A stretch of DNA of 64,000 nucleotides from Sepioteuthis lessoniana. Its lineage: Eukaryota > Mollusca > Cephalopoda > Myopsida > Loliginidae. A program made the translations under genes and the position numbers. Where the stretch lies: positions 95,592,148-95,656,147 of the forward strand of contig OY757911.1 of assembly GCA_963585895.1 (NCBI GenBank), given 5' to 3'. Shown piece by piece: positions 47,055-57,088 of the stretch (its first letter is position 1; each line of letters begins with the position of its first letter). Below the pieces are notes generated by a model, which was not told the origin of the DNA, did no database searches, and saw nothing but the letters and a program-made list of their open reading frames with translations.

Positions 47055-47057
<3 letters not shown>

Positions 47058-47134
47058 CTATATGTGTGCTGGTCTGTGTGAAGGTAGTGCAGATTAGGTA
47101 AAGTTCAAGGTTTCGCTGTATTTGTTTAACGGAA

Positions 47135-47350
47135 TAACAAACTGCATGGTTTATTTAATGCCTAAGTTATCCTTGTGGAAAAACAGTACCGTTACCATTT
47201 GAACTATAACTTAATGATAAGGAAGTTTATGATTTCCCCACCCGTATTATTCTAAAAGTGAATATAAAAAACGTGAACAGATTTTCGAATTGCCTTGTAG
47301 GATGCTGCAGTCTCGCACACTACGTACCACACTATGGCGACTCCCTCAGA
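47135..47350 (-). repeat. SINE family B, worn
   Basis: The plus strand begins with the reversed tail (TGGTTTATTTAATGCCTAAG), passes the reversed body, and ends with the reversed head (ACGTACCACACTATGGCGAC). Confidence 0.5.
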
Positions 47351-47857
47351 GTACATTTTTTTTTGTTGTTTTTTTTTTAAGTAATGTTTTGCAGAACTTG
47401 TGAAATATTTAGGATAACAAGTCAATGAAATAATTTTGTAGATTCAGCCTAAAAATCAAATTGCAACCAGCAGCGTTGTTTTTTTAAGGGGAGTTAAAAA
47501 CTTACGCTAACATTGATTTGTTATGGAAGTAAATAATGTAAAGGAATCCAACAGTATAGAGAAAAATTGAAAAACAAAGTAAGCAGAAGTGAAGAATTTA
47601 TTGTGAAGGAAAGTCAACGTTAAACGTTACAGTTTTAATAAGCTTCCCCAGGACTTTAGAATGGTGATACCAAGTGTTGATCAAAAATCGATAGATGTAA
47701 AATAAAATACATAACATAGGAAAAGAGAGCATATATAAATAAACATAATATAACCACTAAAGCATTTCACTAGCGCTTAGTTTTTCGAAAAAGAACGTTC
47801 ATTGTAAAATAAGAGAACAGAAACTTGAAGACAGAGAGGAAACTGTTACTGGTCCTT
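47351..47857. other. Unassigned stretch
   Basis: Nothing recognised apart from T homopolymers near 47355-47380. Confidence 0.4.
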
Positions 47858-48918
47858 AATCATCATCATCATATCGTGCCGCTAGCCCCACTCACGCCAC
47901 TTCTGGCCAGTCTTCAGGGCTACATCACGTATCCTCACATAGCTGCTGTATGTATGTTCGAGCTGGTTGTCCTGCTTTTGCTTGGCCATATGCGGGTGTC
48001 CATTGGAGTACATCCCTGATGAGTTCGTCCTCGCTTCTCCAGCAGTGTCCTGCGTGCCTGGTTCGTCTAACTTGGATAGTTTTCGTGATGGGAGGCGGGT
48101 GGCCGTACAGTTGGTGCCTTTTGGGGTGTTGCCACCTGGACTTGTTCAATATTGCTCTCAACATTCTTGTGTAATTGCCGTCTAGCTTCTTCTTCAGCCG
48201 TTTAGTTAGCGTCCAAGTAGTGCATCCATATAGCAGTATCGATACGACCGCTGCCTGGAAGAAACTGCGTTTCATTTTATCGGTCGGGTCTGATTTTCAT
48301 ATGATCGAGAGCCTATCGATAGCTGTCAATGCCTTCGTTAGTAATGTATCGCTGTTTTTTTCGGTTGATGAGACGCTGCTTCCCAGGTAGTTGAATTTGT
48401 CTACTAGTTTCAGAGAGGTTCAGTCTAGTGTGGAAATGTCGCCTGTTTGGTTTTAACACATATATTCAGTTTTGTGTGCATTGACATAGAGGCCAATGTC
48501 TGCGGCGGCTCGTTCCAAATTATGCGGTAGTGTTTCGGCTTGGTTCGGTGTATTTGCCAGTAACTCTATGTCATCGGCGTAGTCGGCGTCGGTAATTGTT
48601 TTTGCGGGGTACCTTCTGCTTCTTTTCTTTGTCAGCTCGAAGCAATTTTGTCTGATTTTGTCGATCGAAGTTCTAAGCACGTAGTCTAGACAGATGATAA
48701 AGAGGTATGGGGCTAGCGAGTCCCCTTGTAGTAGGAGTACTACAATATCGAAGTATTCTGTGTCTCCATCCGGTGAACGTTCTTTCACTTTGGTGTTTCA
48801 GTAGAGAATTGTTATTGCTGCTACGGTTTCTTTTGGTAGGCCGTATGCTAGTAGGATTTGTTCCATCTTCCCTCTGTGTATGGAATCGAAGGCCTTGGTA
48901 AAGTCGACAAATAGTAAG
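47858..48918 (-). pseudogene. LINE-1f, longest copy, reverse transcriptase from palm to C-terminus
   Basis: Minus-strand blocks in order: LFVDFTKAFDSIHRGK (first catalytic Asp region), ERSPDGDTEYFDIV, LQGDSLAPYLFIICLDYVLR, then TDADYADDIELLANT with the catalytic Asp pair at 48570-48581. HKTEYMC, LKLVDKFNYLGSSVSSTEK, MKRSFFQAAVVSILLYGC and RTRHAGHCWRSEDELIRDV follow, with a short ATGATGATGATT tail. A few stops and shifts break the frame (after YMC and in SIIKSDP), and an internal deletion shortens the C-terminus. No endonuclease remains. The 5' end stops right beside the Penelope-like element. Confidence 0.88.
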
Positions 48919-48939
48919 GAATATCATTACCAAAAATGG

Positions 48940-50270
48940 AATACATACAGCTAACTCAACATTTCAGCTACTTACCACATATATACGACCTTCCTAAGAT
49001 TGGAGTGTTTTTTATTTAAAACCGATTATCGGCGACAGAGTTTCAGCATGTCACCTATTGATCTTCATCAACAAACGGGTAATGCTCATCATCTGTAAAG
49101 AACTCGCTCAACTTCATTGAAAAAAAATGAGTAATCTCCAATTTAGTCCAACCAGATAGTGAATCTAAATGCATTCATCTGGTCATGAGGGTACATTCTG
49201 ATGAGACACAAACAGTGGCACAGGATAGGTTGGAAGTAGATCCCACGCTGCAAGTATGTGCCTGTATCCCAATAGATATCAAATTGTTGACTTTCTGTTT
49301 GCAAATTATCTTCGCTCTGAGGTCTGACATATACCAACCAGAAGAAGGATTGGCTATGGGATCATCCTTCTCACCTGTATGGGGCAACGTATACACGGAA
49401 AACTTCGGAGAAATAGCATTTGTATCATCAACATTAAATCATCAATATGGTTTAGATACGTCGATGATACATTCATTTTCTGGCTTCATCGGGAAGATGT
49501 TCAAATTCTATTCGATCATGCGAACTCAATCCAACCATCTATGCTGTTTTCAATGAAGAAAGAACAAAACAAATTATCCTTCCTTGATGTAACAATAATT
49601 CACTTAGAGAAATATTCAGGTCATCCGTTTATCAAGAGCCAACTTTTAGCGGACAGTACCTCAAATTCAACTCCCACGAGCTTTATGGTGTAAAGAAAGG
49701 AATCTTTCGTTGCCTACAACATCGAGCAAAAGCCATTAGTGGTGACATTGATGCATATCAAGAAGAAATAAATAGCTTATGAGAAAACCTCCATCGCAAC
49801 AGCTACCCCGAAAGAATTACATCGGCTCCCAGTAATCTGGATCGAATGATAGAGAACAATACTCGAAAACTGACCACTTTCTATCTGTCCTTTGTCAAAA
49901 ACGCTAGCCGAAATGATTCCAAAGATATGTTGTCCATTTGATATCAAGACAATACTCCGGAGTGGGTCGACTCTTAGAAAATATCTGTTCCGTGTCAAGG
50001 GCACAACAGAATACAACGTATCCAGATATTGCGTATATTCCATCACACGCGGCTGTGAATAATATACAAATACTGATCATAGTGTCTACCAAAAATAAGG
50101 TTAGAGGAACATCCTTATAGTAAGAAGTCTGAAAAATAGATAGGGAATAACACTGGATAATGATGCGTCTTAAAGCTGGAGTGCATAATGAGTAACCTGT
50201 TGAGTAGATCAACTACAGAGATGAATGCCATATGAGAACGAATAATAAAAAAGGCCAAAAAAAAATGCAT
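48940..50270 (+). pseudogene. Penelope-like element: reverse transcriptase and degraded GIY-YIG region
   Basis: Degenerate text at 48985-49110 (YDLPKIG, then VKNSLNFIEK) leads into TVAQDRLEVDPTLQVCACIP and EGLAMGSSFSPVWGNVYTE (the MGS block). The catalytic WFRYVDDTFIFW at 49450-49485 follows, then NKLSFLDVTI and, after a shift, KKGIFRCLQHRAKAISGD. These blocks, in this order, are the Penelope-type reverse transcriptase, which is related to telomerase. Past 49900 the pieces VRGTSL, IDRE and LLSRSTTEMNAI correspond to the C-terminal GIY-YIG endonuclease region, with several stops. The element would be inactive as it stands. Confidence 0.8.
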
Positions 50271-50419
50271 TATGTGTTATGGCAAAAAATCGTACATGTG
50301 GTAATTAAGAGGGTCGGTAAAAACCTTAGGTCTATAAGTACCAAAATTTCACTCAAAACTGTCCAGCAGTTCATCATTCATAACAGATGTAGGTGTTTAG
50401 TAAAATAACTTTTTAGAGG

Positions 50420-50955
50420 AGTTATTTGAAGGATGCAGGTTTATTTCTGGCAGCCGGTACAAATAACAAATGTTGTATATTAATCTCTGACCCGGCCAGG
50501 CTGTCAAAATAGGAAATGCACCTGTGTAAATAACAGGTGCATCCGGTCGAGGAATATCTGGATATTATAACTTTGACCGTGGACGGGTTGAATGAGTGCG
50601 AAATTGTGACGCTCTCAGGAAGAAGAGTGGACGTCAAATTATTATATACCCCGGGTGAAGACAGGAAGTCTGTCAGTTGGAGATCAGGCGAGTTGGGGAT
50701 AAGATGCTCTAGAGAAAACCAGCACCCAGCAGAGTGGGCCCTCAGGCCCCCGGTTGAGCAGCCCATGAAAACGGGAAAGAAACGCCGTTGTGGTCATAAG
50801 AGTGGGGGTCAATATGCTGCAGTTTTGTTCGGTCTCCAACTCCCTCTCACACACAAACCTTTCAATAAATTGAGAGGTATATTTTTCTAAAGAACTGTGT
50901 CGCTCGTCTTTATTGTCGACGTCAATAAAGACAGGAAGTCAGTCAGTTGTATATA
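50420..50955 (+). other. GC-richer island with an open frame and a 22-base direct repeat
   Basis: A 117-residue open frame (50537-50890) starts MHPVEEYLDIITLTVDGLNE and has a basic middle (KTGKKRRCGHKSG). An antisense frame is equally open. A direct repeat (AAGACAGGAAGTC plus TGTCAGTTG-like end) lies at 50658-50679 and 50928-50949 with one mismatch. Composition is clearly above the flanks. It may be part of a retroelement terminal region, perhaps of the adjacent Penelope-like element; no protein family is recognised. Confidence 0.3.
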
Positions 50956-51180
50956 TATATATACATATATATCAAGAGGACTTAGAATCAGCAATGGTTG
51001 AAATGCTCTAAAACCAAGCGAAACTAAACAAAACCAATCAAAATCTTTTTGACAAATTAATATCAAATGTTAGTTAAAATCAAAACATTATCAAAATCTA
51101 ATGTTGGCTATTGATAATGAAAACAAAGTTTAAATTAAAGGTGTGCCATATAAATATCGTTCAAATAGAATAATAACATA

Positions 51181-52056
51181 CGTGGTGCTTTCAATAGGTT
51201 TTATGACTTTTTTCGTACAGGCATTTAAAATTGTCGTAGACTCTTGAAAATTCAGTATGTTATTGCTATACATATTATGAGATGACAAATCAATTTTTAT
51301 GATTTCACGTTCAAATAAATAGCTACAGCAGGAATTGGAATACACCCCACTAGAGCCTGGTTGTCACTGCTGGTGAATTGCAAAAATGCAATCTGGACGT
51401 GAGGATACTTTACAAGAACGATATGCCATACAATTCTGTTTTAAACTTGTAAAAATGACACAGAAACGTATGGAATGCTTCAGACTACTTTTCAACCATC
51501 TTGCATGAATCGAGCATCAGTTTTTTAGTGGTATAAGAAATTCAAGGAAGGCAGGGAGTCTGTGAGGGATAATGGGAGGCGTGGAAGGAGTAAGGAAGTC
51601 AATACAACAGAGTTGATTGGCCAAAGTGTTGAGGTTTTATGTGAGTTCAGGAAGAGACTATGTCGTATAAGGCCAACACACTTCAAATCGGGTAAGTGGC
51701 ATTTCCATCTGGACAATGCACCAGTCTACAACCCCATCCTTATCACAGACTATTTGATCAAGATGGGCATCAAGACAGTTCATCAGCCTCCCTAAAGTCC
51801 AGACCTGTGACTTTTGGTTATTTCCTAAGAGGATGTCGTTATAAGACAATTGAAGAGATGAAAGAGGCAGTGACGAAGGTCATTGACACGCTCACACAAG
51901 AGGACTTCCGTGGGGCCTTCCAAAGTTGTTGGAACGGTACTACAAGTGCATTGCAGCCGGAGGAGATTACTTCGAAGGGGACAAGAGTTTCATGTGTGTA
52001 CTATCAATAAAAGTACCCATTCGAAAAAATGTCTGGAAATTTATTTAATGATCCCG
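51181..52056 (+). mobile_element. mariner-like element, internally deleted (876 bp), second copy
   Basis: The ends match the copy at 36798: CGTGGTGCTTTCAATAGG at the left, and CGGGATCATTAAATAAATTT reversed at the right. It is flanked by TA on both sides in ordinary sequence and not in a microsatellite. Confidence 0.85.
51386..52010 (+). pseudogene. mariner transposase pseudogene with the same central deletion
   Basis: Pieces in order: ERYAIQFCFKLVK, FKEGRESVRDNGRRGRSKEV, NTTELIGQSVEVLCEFRKRL, HFKSGKWHFHLDNAPVYNP, IKMGIKTVHQPP, RRTIEEMKEAVTKVIDTL-like text and KGTRVSCVYYQ. The sequence passes directly from LIGQ to SVEVL without the telomere-like insertion seen in the other copy. The second catalytic Asp (HLDNAP) is present; the first lies in the deleted part. 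The SPDLAPCDF region is shortened and frameshifted. Confidence 0.8.
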
Positions 52057-52129
52057 TATAATTTATAAGTCTATTTACTTACAACGCTTTTATATATACT
52101 AGGTGATACGTAAATGAAAAAAGCATATT

Positions 52130-52700
52130 ATTATCCTTGAGTATTCAGACTCTTGTCTTCATCTTCATTGTTATATTATCATTTCAGCTGATGCATCCTT
52201 CGGCCTTCTTCAGGTGTTTTATGTCGAACTCGGGAACCCACTCAGAACTTCGAACAAACATTTTATTTAATCCGCAAGAATAGATTGTTCTAATTCCATT
52301 AGCAATGACCAGGTACATGTGTTAAGTTATAATATATTTCCCCTGTTATTTTCTTGTAGTTGGGACTGAACATGAAACCTCAAGATGATTTCACTAAGAA
52401 GCACGTTTCAACCAAATGCTTATATCCGTTGTGCCATTTGTCCAGCAGGACACATGGCGCAAGGAATACTCACTAAAATTTAACTAGGGAAATTTACGAT
52501 AGCTTTACACTGAATACTTATAAGAGCTTCAAACTTGTATCCAGGCATGGTTAATGAAATTAGAACAATTTATCTCGGTGGATTAAATAAAAGGTTCGGT
52601 TCGAAGTTCTGAGTGAGCACCCGTATTCACCATGAAACACCTGTAGAAGATGAAGATAATACTTCAAATACTCTAAGGGATCAAAACTAACAAGTTTCAT
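52130..52700. repeat. Family F large inverted repeat
   Basis: The left arm (about 52135-52300) and right arm (about 52558-52690) are reverse complements over words such as GTTCGAAGTTCTGAGTG, GGATTAAATAAAA, AACACCTG and AGATGAAGA. They are separated by about 260 bases. Neither arm encodes a protein. The CCTGAAGAAGGCC word on the minus strand of the left arm is reminiscent of hammerhead-bearing Penelope terminal repeats. Confidence 0.6.
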
Positions 52701-53019
52701 CTCTGAAACTTAGACAAAGTATATAATATTACTTGCGGTTATTTTAAAGGACAAACTTTTTATATACTAAGTATTTTGTAATATTAGAATAAATAATAGC
52801 TATGTTTACCTAAGTACAATTCCAAGACCGTTTTATTTCGCAGGGACCCCATGATATTTTAATATTCAGTCTCTCAAGAATGAAGTCTGCCGCTGAAGCA
52901 GTGTCTCTTGAGCAAAGAAAAAGTCCGGCACAATAACTATTCCTATAAACGGATTCATTATCGTTTTTATCATAATCATCATCATCATCATCAAAGCGTA
53001 CCAATAAGACAGATTCCTT
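52701..53019. other. Unassigned stretch
   Basis: Nothing recognised apart from a short (ATC)n near 52975-52995. Confidence 0.4.
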
Positions 53020-53034
53020 TCACACACACACACA

Positions 53035-53069
<35 letters not shown>

Positions 53070-53105
53070 ACTCTCTCTCTCTCTCTCTCTCGCTCGCTCG
53101 CTCGC
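53020..53105. repeat. (CA)n(CT)n(CG/CT) microsatellite
   Basis: A CA run, a CT run with CA interruptions, then a GCTC run. The 156-residue open frame across it is an artefact. Confidence 0.95.
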
Positions 53106-53169
53106 ATGCGCGTACGCACCTACACGCACACACTTTATGTTCCTCTCAGCCATCGCTCATATTTTTCTG

Positions 53170-53600
53170 GTTGGTCTCCCTTTGTGTGTCCCTATGTAGG
53201 AGTCCATAACAAAATTTCACTGATGCTTTCGACATTCGGTCACCAGCATTCCTCAGCAAGACTTACTCGACTTGCTTGGATGGTTTGCGAGACAGGTAGT
53301 AAATGTTCATTAAACTGCTATTTTGTAAAGAGTTTCTTTCTGTATGAGTTCAAAACTGCACGGATCATCCTCGAGTAATTTCCATCTAGCTTTTTCTCTT
53401 AACGTTTCGTTAGAATCCCGATGGAACAATCATTTATTAGTACTGCTACCGCTACTGTAACTGCTTGGAAGAATTCCTATTTTAATTCATCAAATAGGTC
53501 AGATTTCGATATGGTCGATAACATTTCAATAGTAGTCCATCCTTTGCTAATGTGTATGTTGACATCAGTCTCAGTAGATCGGATAATGAAACTGAGGTAT
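53170..53600 (-). pseudogene. Ancient LINE-1f relative
   Basis: The plus-strand text keeps the order of LINE-1f reversed: CCCTATGTAGGAGTCCATAA, GTCACCAGCATTCCTCAGC, GACTTGCTTGGATGGTTTGC, TAATTTCCATCTAGCTTTTT and GTCAGATTTCGATATGGTCG. Similarity to the other copies is much lower, pointing to an older or different subfamily. Confidence 0.6.
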
Positions 53601-53989
53601 ATGATCTGGTTTCTCAATTTCAGACATTTGCCATTTAATGAAGAAGTGCCACCATCCTTATTAAATCACATGAACTCTGGTTCATCTGAGATCCTGTACA
53701 GAACTTTACCTCTGGCTGCCTGCTGGAGATAATGCAACTGGTTAGACTTGAGCAGTTGTATTTGCAAAATACACTTGATTACCTGCGTAATTAATCTAAA
53801 TTTATTATCAAGTATTTTGGGTCAAGATCAAGTCCTACTGAAAGCATTAGATTGTTGTACGAACGATAAAGGTTTTATGTCATAAGATTTACAAGCAATC
53901 TTATCTTGTCAAAATAACTCATGGCCGTCCCATTACTGTTTACCAGAACGACAATCCTGCACCGGATATTTTGAAATTGCAAGCTACAA
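53601..53989. other. Unassigned stretch
   Basis: The first 130 bases may still belong to the LINE-1f relative; nothing else is recognised. Confidence 0.35.
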
Positions 53990-54885
53990 TGTCGGTTGGA
54001 TCATCAGTAATCTAAGTTTCATATCGGTTCTGTTCGGTTCGGTTCGGTTTTATGGCATATCAACAATTGAAGGTTATTAATTCCAAATCCAGTTTCATAC
54101 GTATAAACAGTTCAAAAATCAAACAACTCAGGTTAGTATAAGCATAGTTGGATGGTTGTGTGGGTTTTACTGCATATCAACCTTTGCATGCTATTTAACG
54201 CCAAATCCATTTTTATACAAATAGTCAGTTCTATTTCTAACAATTCTGTTAAGCATGAGTACACAGTTTAATAGTCAAAACAGTTATATTTCAAACAATT
54301 CATTTAAGTATGAGTATAGTTCCAATGTTAAAACCAGTTCTATTACAAGCAGTTATGTTTCGTATATGTACAGAGTTTAATTGTAAAAAATATATCTATT
54401 TCATGCTATTCAGTTTAGTCCAACAGTTCTTATTCAAACAATTGAGTTTAGTATAGATTTTGTTTACACACAGTTAAATGTCGAAACAGTTCTATATTTA
54501 ACGGTTCAGTTTAGCGTAATTACAGTTCCATTACAAACAATTCAGTTTAGTACGCGGTTTAATTGTAAGCACACAGTTTAATTGTGAAAAAACCTTCTAT
54601 TTCAAGCTATTTAGTTTAGTCAAACAGTTCTAATTTAAACAATTCAATTTAGATCTATTTAACCCATTAATAGGGCCCTATCAGGTGCTACCATTCTGGG
54701 AGAGAGTGGACCTGGGAGCAATGGCAATGAAGGTATATTCCGCGTTTCCCAAAGCCCCAGCATCACTGGAACCTCACCATCAGATTGTTTAGTGTTATAT
54801 CACGTATACTTGTGGAGGGGTCTTATCCCTCAGCAGATGTGTAGTCGATGTATTCTACAGCCTCAGCCTACTGGGCAATATAAGT
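53990..54885 (+). repeat. Family D element, longest leader
   Basis: Two leader modules (TTCGGTTTTATGGCATATCA at 54046 and TTACTGCATATCAACCTTTG at 54168) and about nine units on TCAAACAATTCAGTTTAG-like text precede a complete core. The core has GTGCTACCATTCTGGGAGAG, GGAGCAATGGCAATGAAGG, ACCATCAGATTGTTTAGTG and CAGCCTCAGCCTACTGGGC. Confidence 0.72.
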
Positions 54886-55230
54886 ATAGATTTTTCTTTG
54901 CACTCAGTTAAAAGTAAAAACAGTTCTATTTCAAACAATTCATTTTAGCATAAATATGAAGTTTAAATGTCAAAAAAGTCCTATTTCAAGCAATTCAGTT
55001 TAGCATAAGAACACAATTTTGTTCTATAAGGACCCATAGATAAGACCCTATCAGGTGCTACCACTTCGAGCCAGAGCGAACCCGAGAGCGATGGCAATGA
55101 ATGCGTACTCAGCTTTTCCGAAAGCATTGCTGAAACCTTACCATTAGATTTTTAGTGTCATCGATTTGCAGAGAAAGAGTCGGTATATTCTACTGCCCCT
55201 GCCGACCGGGCAATATTTTACATAGTGAGA
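54886..55230 (+). repeat. Family D element, tandem second copy
   Basis: Two units (TTCAAACAATTCATTTTAGC, TCAAGCAATTCAGTTTAGC) and a second core (GTGCTACCACTTCGAGCCAG, GAGAGCGATGGCAATGAATG, CCCCTGCCGACCGGGC) follow the first copy directly. Confidence 0.7.
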
Positions 55231-56005
55231 CCCGCTGGATAGATATTTTCTCATAGAGAACTGACTGTTAGGTGATTGTTTTGCAACAGATGTGTCTTGT
55301 TTGGTACCAGGCATTTATTTAAGTTATTCACTTTTTAAATTCATTCTATTGATTTTTTCGGCTATGCTTGGACTAAAAACAACTACCTTGTAATATTGAT
55401 TATGTTCCAAGTAAAACAATATATTAATGAATATTGAACAATGTACCAGCTGATTATCACTGAATTGTAACCGGTGAAGAATCTGAACAGTACTAAATAA
55501 TGGACCACTCCTGAACAGACATAATTGTAAGTAAACTGTAGCCAAACTTGGTAAATAATGTATATCAAATATGTCTATAACGAACACCACTGCTAAGAGG
55601 AGAATGAAACAAAAGGTCTATACTAAAATCACAATACAATTAGTTTGAATTCAGAGATTCCTAAATTTTAGGAGGGTTGCCTTATCAAATTAAAAGACTT
55701 CAGTCTGCATTGATATGGTTTGAGGTGGGAGAGAATATTTATTCTAAGTATATTAACATAATATGAGATGAAAACAGCTACCACCGATAACTCTTACGCC
55801 ACTTATATCTCCAAATATTAAATGTTTTCGATTATTTTAATCTGAGGAATAAGCAGTTTATAAACCCAAATAAATGATACCTATTACAAATCAGATTATG
55901 CAGTTTATTTATCAAAAATGTCTTGGAATTCAATTGATATTTACTTTCTATTAAAAGGTTCTAGTTGCGACTTTTGAAATTTTGTAGATGTAAATCCCTG
56001 ACTGA
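55231..56005. other. Unassigned AT-rich stretch
   Basis: Nothing recognised. Confidence 0.4.
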
Positions 56006-56009
56006 GATA

Positions 56010-56200
56010 AACATAAGGATGTGTCAGTGTTGGGTAAGCCAAGATGCAGAACTACGAGTTCAAACACTCGTTGTGTTATAACGTTCATTTTCAGATTAAT
56101 GCATTTTGGAAAAATATAAATCTTTTTTTATTTTACCCAGCTAGAAGTTACATGATACATATACCTTCCTTCGTCAAAGATGGTTGCTGTATTAGATAAA
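56010..56200 (+). repeat. Worn SINE family B copy
   Basis: CAGAACTACGAGTTCAAACA, then TTATAACGTTCATTTTCAG and TTTTACCCAGCTAGAAG, follow family B order. Confidence 0.35.
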
Positions 56201-57085
56201 CAATAAAGATGAGATTCCAAAAACAAATAAACCAAACAAATTATAAGCATTAGCAGCAGAGTCCTAATTAGTTCAATTTTTTATGCTTTCGTTATTTCTG
56301 GTTTCCATGTAAATCGATTTCTCTCGACACACCTAATAACTCTCAACATTTTTAGGCTATGAATTGATAGTTTATATCAATTCTTATTACATTCATTTTT
56401 CTTTATTTTATCGATTAAAAATCAGAATCACTAAATACATTTTTGAATTTTACGTACCCCGATGTTTAACTGCAGAGGGGAGATAATGTCATTTAGTTTG
56501 AATATAATTTAAACATTGTCTTCGGTTTCCTCAAATTAATAGCATAGTAAATTGAACTGAATGCAGAAATTTCAGTTTTATAAAGTGGCGTAACTAATAA
56601 ATTCTGTTGAATTGAATACCCGTTGGATTTCAATGAATAACTTTCTCAACAATGAATAAACAAGGAACATTTAAAACCATTTATAACAAAATTGATATAA
56701 TTCAATCAGTAAACGTTAGACCTCTTCATAGAAAGAAATAAAACATTGTGATTAAAGATGGATTTAAAAAATTATCTTTAAATAGATTTGTTGAAATCAA
56801 GCACAAGCGCGAGAATTTTAATTTCAAAAGATTTAGAATAGATTAGGTCAATGAAATAACTATCAGAAGACTGCTGATGTCAGGAGTATAATGTAGATAT
56901 AAGTGTTTCAAAATTATCATCCTTTTCCTTTCTTTCAGGATGGGTACTAATAAACAGCATTAGTGGGCTGGTATCCAACATTTGAGAAGACCTGCATAAA
57001 ATTCTCTAAACCAAGATTTATTGAAGGCAGCTCTTCGACTTTAAAAGTTTGCGATTAGGATTTATTAATTAACAGAACAAAGCCC
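56201..57085. other. Unassigned AT-rich stretch
   Basis: Nothing recognised. Confidence 0.45.
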
Positions 57086-57088
57086 TGG

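Noticed and set aside
49000-49090. Minus-strand TTGATGAAGATC followed by GAAAC, a possible hammerhead
   Set aside because: The first core base is T, and the segment between the core parts does not form a stem II.
52190-52250. Minus-strand CTGAAGA and GAAA pair
   Set aside because: The core words are present but only two stem II pairs form; kept only as part of the inverted repeat.
52908-53378. 156-residue plus-strand open frame
   Set aside because: It spans a CA/CT/GC microsatellite and the antisense of a LINE-1f relative.
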